A stretch of DNA of 31,251 nucleotides from UBA6814 sp040753075. Its GTDB lineage: Bacteria; Desulfobacterota; Desulfovibrionia; Desulfovibrionales; Desulfovibrionaceae. Numbering within the stretch: the first letter of the stretch is position 1; every line of letters begins with the position of its first letter. The stretch lies in contig JBFMHA010000040.1 in NCBI GenBank assembly GCA_040753075.1, positions 1 through 31,251 of the forward strand. The letters are read 5' to 3'. Positions 28,225-31,251 of this stretch are shown here, in pieces. The notes under the pieces are model-generated. The model saw only the letters and a program-made list of their open reading frames with translations. It was not told where the DNA came from and ran no database searches. The translations under genes were made by a program, and so were the position numbers.

Positions 28225-28273
28225 CCGGGGCCGTTCCGGCGCGGGCTTTCCGTCCGGCCCCCGGGTTTTTTTT
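28225..28273 (+). terminator. Orphan plus-strand intrinsic terminator
   Basis: CCGGGGCCG (28225-28233) pairs with CGGCCCCCGG (28255-28264) with one bulged C, followed by GG and eight T (28266-28273). No plus-strand gene lies upstream within the lysS leader region, so it points to a short divergent transcript or a terminator facing away from lysS. Confidence 0.55.
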
Positions 28274-28293
28274 CACCCTCCCCCGCCCGAGGC

Positions 28294-28322
28294 TTGACGA
28301 GGCCCGTGAATCTCCGTATGAA
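28294..28322 (+). promoter_or_regulatory. Sigma-70 promoter of tRNA-Asn
   Basis: TTGACG, a 17-base spacer, then TATGAA, about 68 bases before the tRNA 5' end. It is the best sigma-70-like site in the accessory end and is correctly oriented. Confidence 0.75.
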
Positions 28323-28389
28323 TGCGTCCCTCGCACGGGAGGCCCCAACCGCAGATGCGGATCACCAGGCCCACCCGGCGGGTCCACGT

Positions 28390-28465
28390 TCCCCGGTAGC
28401 TCAATCGGCAGAGCGGGTGGCTGTTAACCACTAGGTTCGCGGTTCAAGTCCGTGCCGGGGAGCCA
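28390..28465 (+). tRNA. tRNA-Asn (GTT)
   Basis: This 76-base cloverleaf has the acceptor stem TCCCCGG/CCGGGGA, an anticodon stem GTGG/CCAC enclosing the loop CTGTTAA with anticodon GTT at 28423-28425, and a T-arm loop with GTTCAAGTC. The 3' CCA is encoded. It has its own promoter and terminator, so it is transcribed alone. tRNA 3' ends are common integration sites, and accessory DNA starts just downstream. Confidence 0.97.
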
Positions 28466-28473
28466 GAAAAGAC

Positions 28474-28510
28474 AAGGGCTTACAGCAAATCGGCTGTAAG
28501 CCCTTTTCTC
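28474..28510 (+). terminator. Terminator of tRNA-Asn
   Basis: AAGGGCTTACAGC (28474-28486) and GCTGTAAGCCCTT (28493-28505) form a perfect 13-bp stem with an AAATCG loop, followed by TTCTCGTTTT. Confidence 0.92.
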
Positions 28511-28845
28511 GTTTTCCACCCTATTTCCAACCCTGGCCGTTTCTCGCTCTAGCGTCGTTTTCCGCCAGAAAGCCTCACAAGCCGCTCCCCGCAAGCCTTC
28601 CCGCGCCCCTGCCCTTCCTCCGGCCAACCGCCGATCTGACCGGCCCCAGAATCTACATTCCGGGGGTCCGCCAGGGGTCCAGGTTGGAAATTCCAACCCA
28701 TGGCCTGTTCATGGTGCTCCCGGTCAGTGACGAATGGGTCGTATCCCATGCCGGCTAGCGAGCATACTAGCAGACCTTCATGGACTTCTTCCCCTTCTTG
28801 GGGCAAGTTCGGGAAAACTATTTCGCAAGGCGTGAGACGAAAAAG
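28511..28845. other. Gene-poor stretch after the tRNA, with one palindrome
   Basis: No convincing gene is seen here. The only clear structure is the palindrome GGTTGGAA-A-TTCCAACC at 28682-28698, which could be a repressor site or a relic. A minus-strand open frame (28549-28806, TTG start) has no ribosome site and no family I recognise. No integrase fragment and no second copy of the tRNA 3' end was found by eye. Confidence 0.5.
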
Positions 28846-29163
28846 ATGCCCCTATACCCGCTCCGCATCCCGCTGAAACGCTATCGAGGCCACAACCCCC
28901 GCACGCTCCACAAGCTGCAACGCGAATCGGAGATGGCAGCCATTTTAGAAGATTATATCAACGGCAAATTTTGCGAAGATGAGCCCCATGGATATAATGT
29001 ACAAGTCTTTGACTACGACAGCATCTCAATAGATACAGGGATTGACCACAGGATAATTCGGAATTTGCTTTCGCTTTCTGAAGGTGGAAACTCCGGGATA
29101 ACCATATTCAACAAGAAGCATTTAGATGAAATTGATTCTAGCTATCGTGACGCTACTACATAA
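28846..29163 (+). CDS. Unassigned small protein, cassette gene 1
   Basis: The reading from ATG 28846-28848 gives 105 aa beginning MPLYPLRIPLKRYRGHNPRT. An in-frame ATG at 28780 would give 127 aa, and neither has a strong ribosome site. The second half (YDSISIDTGIDHRIIRNLL, then GGNSGITIFNKK) looks like a helix-turn-helix followed by a short beta wing, so a DNA-binding role is possible but unproven. Base composition changes inside the gene: the first 90 bases are GC-rich like the flanks, and from about 28945 it becomes AT-rich. The following gene starts 16 bases later, so the two are probably one operon. I do not recognise the family with confidence. Confidence 0.55.
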   Translation: MPLYPLRIPLKRYRGHNPRTLHKLQRESEMAAILEDYINGKFCEDEPHGYNVQVFDYDSISIDTGIDHRIIRNLLSLSEGGNSGITIFNKKHLDEIDSSYRDATT

Positions 29164-29179
29164 ATCATGAGGCGTGCTG

Positions 29180-29782
29180 ATGTTTACCTTCAACATTGTA
29201 GTTGATGATTTAGCGAATCTCATTGTGAATGCGCTGACAGCGGCTGGAACCTTATCTGCCGTTATCGCAACAATATATTTAGCGAGAAAGGACAATAACA
29301 CAAGACTCAATGCCTATTGCCATATTGCAAAATACTCACAAATGTATGGATCTATTACAAAGGACACACAAAGCTACCTTGCGATTAACGCAACCAATAT
29401 CTCAAGACGCTCCACAAGAGTTACAAATTTTGGCTTTAGATTTGGTTTATTCAAAAAAAAATACTGGCTACAATTGCTCGACTTCGCAGACCCACTGAAT
29501 CCACGGATGCCATTACTCCTAAATGATGGAGAAGAGTTTCATTGTAGAATTCCACTTGATGTATTTATCAATGCGACTCTAGAAGTAATCTATCCTAGAT
29601 GCACATCGCGAGCTTGGACATACGTCCAACTTCGGAGCTTGCGCGTAGCAATTTACACCAGTTCAAGTGGTGTTTTTTATGGGAAATTCGGCAAAGACTT
29701 GATCGCCCTACTTGCCGCTAAAATTAATGAGATGAGGAGCGGGGAAGTCCCCGCTCCTCAAGACAATACTACGCGTTCTTGA
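29180..29782 (+). CDS. Membrane-anchored conserved hypothetical, cassette gene 2
   Basis: This protein is 200 aa from ATG 29180 (GAGG seven bases upstream). A single hydrophobic segment (about residues 11-34, ending TIYLARKDN) is followed by a cytosolic, probably beta-rich domain containing INATNISRRSTRVTNFGF and FGLFKKKYWLQLL, then LNDGEEFHCRIPLD. I recall this pattern (TN-x-GRR, GLFKK, DGEE) from a widespread uncharacterised family often found on mobile DNA; no function is known to me. The gene is strongly AT-rich relative to the window. Its last 16 codons (MRSGEVPAPQDNTTRS) run through a phage-type terminator and into the capsid relic, so the natural C-terminus may have been replaced. Confidence 0.7.
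   Translation: MFTFNIVVDDLANLIVNALTAAGTLSAVIATIYLARKDNNTRLNAYCHIAKYSQMYGSITKDTQSYLAINATNISRRSTRVTNFGFRFGLFKKKYWLQLLDFADPLNPRMPLLLNDGEEFHCRIPLDVFINATLEVIYPRCTSRAWTYVQLRSLRVAIYTSSSGVFYGKFGKDLIALLAAKINEMRSGEVPAPQDNTTRS
29734..29759 (-). terminator. Hairpin terminator after the capsid relic
   Basis: GAGGAGCGGGG (29734-29744) and CCCCGCTCCTC (29749-29759) form a perfect 11-bp stem with a 4-base loop, nine bases past the capsid stop codon on the minus strand. The minus-strand RNA continues ATCTCATTAATTTT. It lies within the end of cassette gene 2. Confidence 0.75.
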
Positions 29783-29921
29783 TCGCCATCAGCCGGGCGG
29801 CAGCCTTCGGGTTGAAGACCGCGATGCCCGCCATCCAGTCAATCTTGGTGCGGTAGAAGTTGAAGCCCGGCAGCTTGCCGCAGTCCTTGCGGTTACAGGA
29901 AGCTTGCCAGTACCCCCTCAT
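29769..29921 (-). pseudogene. 3'-end relic of a probable phage major capsid gene
   Basis: The minus-strand frame of 50 codons ends KLPGFNFYRTKIDW, then MAGIAVFNPKAAARLMAIKNA and a TAG stop. The Phe-Tyr-Arg-Thr strand followed by GIAVFNPKAAARL looks like the C-terminus of a phage major capsid protein, from memory of the family. The frame is GC-rich, unlike the adjoining cassette, and is open only to about 29921. Upstream of that the frame stops, so almost all of the capsid gene is missing. A perfect hairpin terminator follows. Alternatively it is a short intact gene with an unusual CNRKDC start; I think that less likely. Confidence 0.45.
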
Positions 29922-30114
29922 AACAATGCCCAATCATCCAGGACAAGGGCCTCACTTGCTTTTGACAGCCCGGCCCAGCGCCCAGCCCAGCCCCAAGGCC
30001 GAAAAATGCAGCACAACGCACCGTAATGCGTTTCCGGCGTGCAAATCCTGGCTGCATAGCCCAGGAACACGTTAGGATTGGTCGCGTCGGCTTGTGTCGG
30101 AAAATTTAGGCTAA

Positions 30115-30181
30115 AAGGCTGGGCAGGATTGATAACGGGCGGCGGGTTCCGTTATTACTGCGGAGCGGACAACCCAGCCTT
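30115..30181 (-). repeat. Nested inverted repeats at the end of the GNAT gene
   Basis: The outer arms AAGGCTGGG (30115-30123) and CCCAGCCTT (30173-30181) enclose inner arms ATAACGG (30132-30138) and CCGTTAT (30149-30155). The inner stem begins at the GNAT stop codon and could act as a weak terminator, but no T run follows. Confidence 0.5.
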
Positions 30182-30727
30182 GAACCGCGTCAGGTCACAG
30201 AACATGGCCCGGGTGTGGCGGGAGGCGTCCTTACTCCAGAGGAACTCAAAGTCGTTGGCCTGGTAGAAAGCGAGCGTGGCGGGGTTGTTGTAGGCGTCCA
30301 CAGTAATGAACCGGCAGCCGGTGCGATTCGCGGTCAGAAAAAGGCGCTTGATGATGTTGAGGACCGCTGTTCCAATCCCCTTGCGCTTGAACTCGGCATG
30401 AACGCCGAGCCGGCAAACCTTCACCGCCGGAAATTCCTGGTAGCCTACGTCCCCCAGGCCCGCGGTTTCAATCTGTTCCGGCTTGAGCTTCAAGGAGTCG
30501 TTGGCCAGACTGGCGAAGGCCACGGGAGGGGAATAGCCGCCGTCCAGCCGCAAGCTGTAGGCATAGGTCACTGAAAGAAGCCGTGCTTGCTGGTCCCGCG
30601 CGTCGTTGTGAATGAAGTCGTCCAGGTCTTCGTCGGAACAAGAAAAGCCGCCGAAGACGGTGAAGTCTTCGACGGCCTTGAAAATACCTACACTGTCCAG
30701 GTGGCTATTTCTTTCCCCACTTGGCAA
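30155..30727 (-). CDS. GNAT acetyltransferase, candidate toxin
   Basis: This protein of up to 190 aa has the GNAT acetyl-CoA motif A in VCRLGVHAEFKRKGIGTAVL (RKGIGT pyrophosphate loop). A FYQANDFEFL segment carries the tyrosine that is catalytic in this fold. The start FGGFSCSDEDLDDFIHNDA resembles the opening of toxin-type GNATs of the TacT/AtaT kind, which acetylate aminoacyl-tRNA, but also that of stand-alone GNATs. Best start: TTG 30725-30727, preceded by GGAGGG and overlapping the 53-aa upstream gene by 23 bases. That overlap and the small upstream partner favour a toxin-antitoxin module. The target is unknown. Confidence 0.8.
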   Translation of the reverse strand: MPSGERNSHLDSVGIFKAVEDFTVFGGFSCSDEDLDDFIHNDARDQQARLLSVTYAYSLRLDGGYSPPVAFASLANDSLKLKPEQIETAGLGDVGYQEFPAVKVCRLGVHAEFKRKGIGTAVLNIIKRLFLTANRTGCRFITVDAYNNPATLAFYQANDFEFLWSKDASRHTRAMFCDLTRFKAGLSAPQ

Positions 30728-30866
30728 GTGCCACCCTCCGGGCTTCCTCGATCTTCGGCGTCGGCTTGGCGTAGAGCGGCTTGGCCTGGTCCTTCTCGAC
30801 CTTAGCCAAAAAGTCCTGCGCGTCCTTCCCGCTCAATACCGGCGTCGGTGCAATGGGCATAGCCAT
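30705..30866 (-). CDS. 53-aa candidate antitoxin
   Basis: This small protein begins MAMPIAPTPVLSGKDAQDF and ends ARRVALAKWGKK. ATG 30864-30866 has AAGGTGA upstream. It is rich in Lys and Ala, has a proline-rich central part and no visible ribbon-helix-helix or other DNA-binding motif. I recall similar short MPIAPTPVL-type proteins next to toxin genes, but cannot name a family. Its 3' end overlaps the GNAT gene, so translation is coupled. It is preceded by three 10-bp repeats that could be its operator. The antitoxin role is inferred from gene order only. Confidence 0.6.
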   Translation of the reverse strand: MAMPIAPTPVLSGKDAQDFLAKVEKDQAKPLYAKPTPKIEEARRVALAKWGKK

Positions 30867-30899
30867 GGCGTCACCTTTTTATTCCCTGACGTTCAGTTA

Positions 30900-30929
30900 A
30901 CGTCACTACACGTCACTACAAGTCACAAC
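30900..30929 (-). repeat. Three tandem 10-bp repeats before the GNAT module
   Basis: On the plus strand ACGTCACTAC, ACGTCACTAC and AAGTCACAAC follow one another without gaps. Two copies are identical and the third differs at three positions. The 10-base spacing puts all units on one face of the helix, as in an operator for a cooperatively binding repressor. They lie 34-63 bases upstream of the small gene's ATG. Confidence 0.65.
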
Positions 30930-30983
30930 TAACCACATTTTCCCACATATGCAAGCCCAAGGCCATAGGCGCACTCCAAAAAT

Positions 30984-31016
30984 AGGCCCCGGGGGCCGGA
31001 AAACACCCCGGGGCCT
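30984..31016 (-). terminator. Terminator of the gene at the right edge
   Basis: AGGCCCCGGGG (30984-30994) and CCCCGGGGCCT (31006-31016) form a perfect 11-bp stem with an 11-base loop. The minus side is followed by ATTTTT and the plus side by TTCT, so it may work in both directions. It separates the right-edge gene from the GNAT module. Confidence 0.8.
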
Positions 31017-31054
31017 TTCTACGTCCCGCCCGGCTAGCCCGCATATTTCACGAG

Positions 31055-31086
31055 CGCCCCCGGGAGGCTTTCTCGGGGGCGTTTTT
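31055..31086 (+). terminator. Second hairpin with T run, plus orientation
   Basis: CGCCCCCGGGA (31055-31065) pairs with TCTCGGGGGCG (31071-31081) with one G-T pair and a 5-base loop, followed by five T. It reads as a plus-strand terminator although no plus-strand gene precedes it here. It may be a paired bidirectional structure with the hairpin at 30984-31016. Confidence 0.6.
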
Positions 31087-31110
31087 GCGTTTTGGTTGCG
31101 GGAGTGTCCT

Positions 31111-31251
31111 TCACACGACCTGCACTTTGCGGCCGAGGGGGCCTTGCCGGCGGCCAAAGGCGGCGTTCGGGCCCCGAAGGCCGTTTTTCGGGCGCACTAC
31201 TCCCTGGGATGTTCTGATGCAGGGGCCGATGGGGGCGGCTATCCCGGGCAG
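31111..31251 (-). CDS. C-terminal end of an unidentified gene, cut by the window edge
   Basis: The minus-strand frame is open for 46 codons from the right edge to TGA at 31111-31113. It reads LPGIAAPIGPC at its upstream end and finishes GRRQGPLGRKVQVV. The composition is Gly/Arg/Pro-rich, fits the surrounding GC level, and hairpins follow the stop. No family is recognised. Next to a capsid relic, a phage structural gene is possible but not shown. Confidence 0.4.
   Translation of the reverse strand: MPGIAAPIGPCIRTSQGVVRPKNGLRGPNAAFGRRQGPLGRKVQVV

Noticed and set aside
28424..28696. Minus-strand 90-codon frame antisense to the tRNA
   Set aside because: It covers the tRNA 3' half and its terminator; such frames are typical artefacts, and no ribosome site or family is seen.
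28549..28806. Minus-strand frame of 85 codons containing MGYDPFVTDREHHEQ
   Set aside because: The residue pattern looks protein-like, but the start is TTG without a ribosome site and I recognise no family; kept only as a note.
29860..30075. Plus-strand 71-codon frame
   Set aside because: It overlaps the capsid relic on the opposite strand, has no ribosome site and has a Pro/Gln-rich random look.
30906..31157. 83-codon minus-strand frame across the two right-end hairpins
   Set aside because: It reads through both hairpins and the 3' end of the right-edge frame, so it is unlikely to be translated.

Overview
The window is high-GC bacterial chromosome whose gene content fits a flagellated sulfate-reducing bacterium of the Desulfovibrio group (Desulfovibrionales). 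The basis is the flagellin N-termini, the order ricT-metG, a lysS-led outer-membrane operon, a BamA with an extra N-terminal domain, and LpxI in place of LpxH. That assignment comes from family knowledge, not from a database search. Nearly all genes before 28.1 kb are on the minus strand.

Region 1 (1-3.2 kb): two 296-aa flagellin paralogues, each with a near-perfect sigma-28 promoter (TAAA-N15-GCCGATAA) and its own terminator. They flank a small cupin-tautomerase gene pair. A 19-codon relic of a third flagellin 3' end, with an in-frame stop, lies at 72-128. Region 2 (3.2-17.1 kb): read along the minus strand this holds ricT (PSP1), metG, carB, purF, kdsD, an ArnT/GT39-like membrane glycosyltransferase, a YkgJ-type cysteine-cluster protein and a class A penicillin-binding protein, i.e. 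translation, nucleotide synthesis and envelope assembly. Region 3 (17.4-18.1 kb): a lone plus-strand metallo-beta-lactamase-fold gene whose stop codon interlocks with that of lpxI. Region 4 (18.1-28.1 kb): a tightly packed nine-gene operon lysS-lolC-lolD-bamA-ompH-lpxD-fabZ-lpxA-lpxI, with most junctions overlapping or nearly touching. It couples lysyl-tRNA synthesis to lipoprotein export, outer-membrane protein assembly and lipid A synthesis.

Region 5 (28.3-31.25 kb) is accessory DNA beside a tRNA-Asn(GTT). It contains an AT-rich two-gene plus-strand cassette (a small unassigned protein and a membrane-anchored conserved hypothetical). It also has a probable phage capsid 3'-end relic with its terminator, and a candidate toxin-antitoxin pair (53-aa protein plus GNAT acetyltransferase) preceded by three 10-bp repeats. 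Finally, a reading frame runs off the right edge on the minus strand. The layout suggests a degraded prophage or element anchored at the tRNA; no integrase is visible in the window.

The most interesting parts are the GNAT module with a non-canonical short partner and phased repeats, the AT-rich cassette whose second gene runs into a phage terminator, the extra domain on BamA, and an orphan terminator divergent from lysS that may mark a small RNA.
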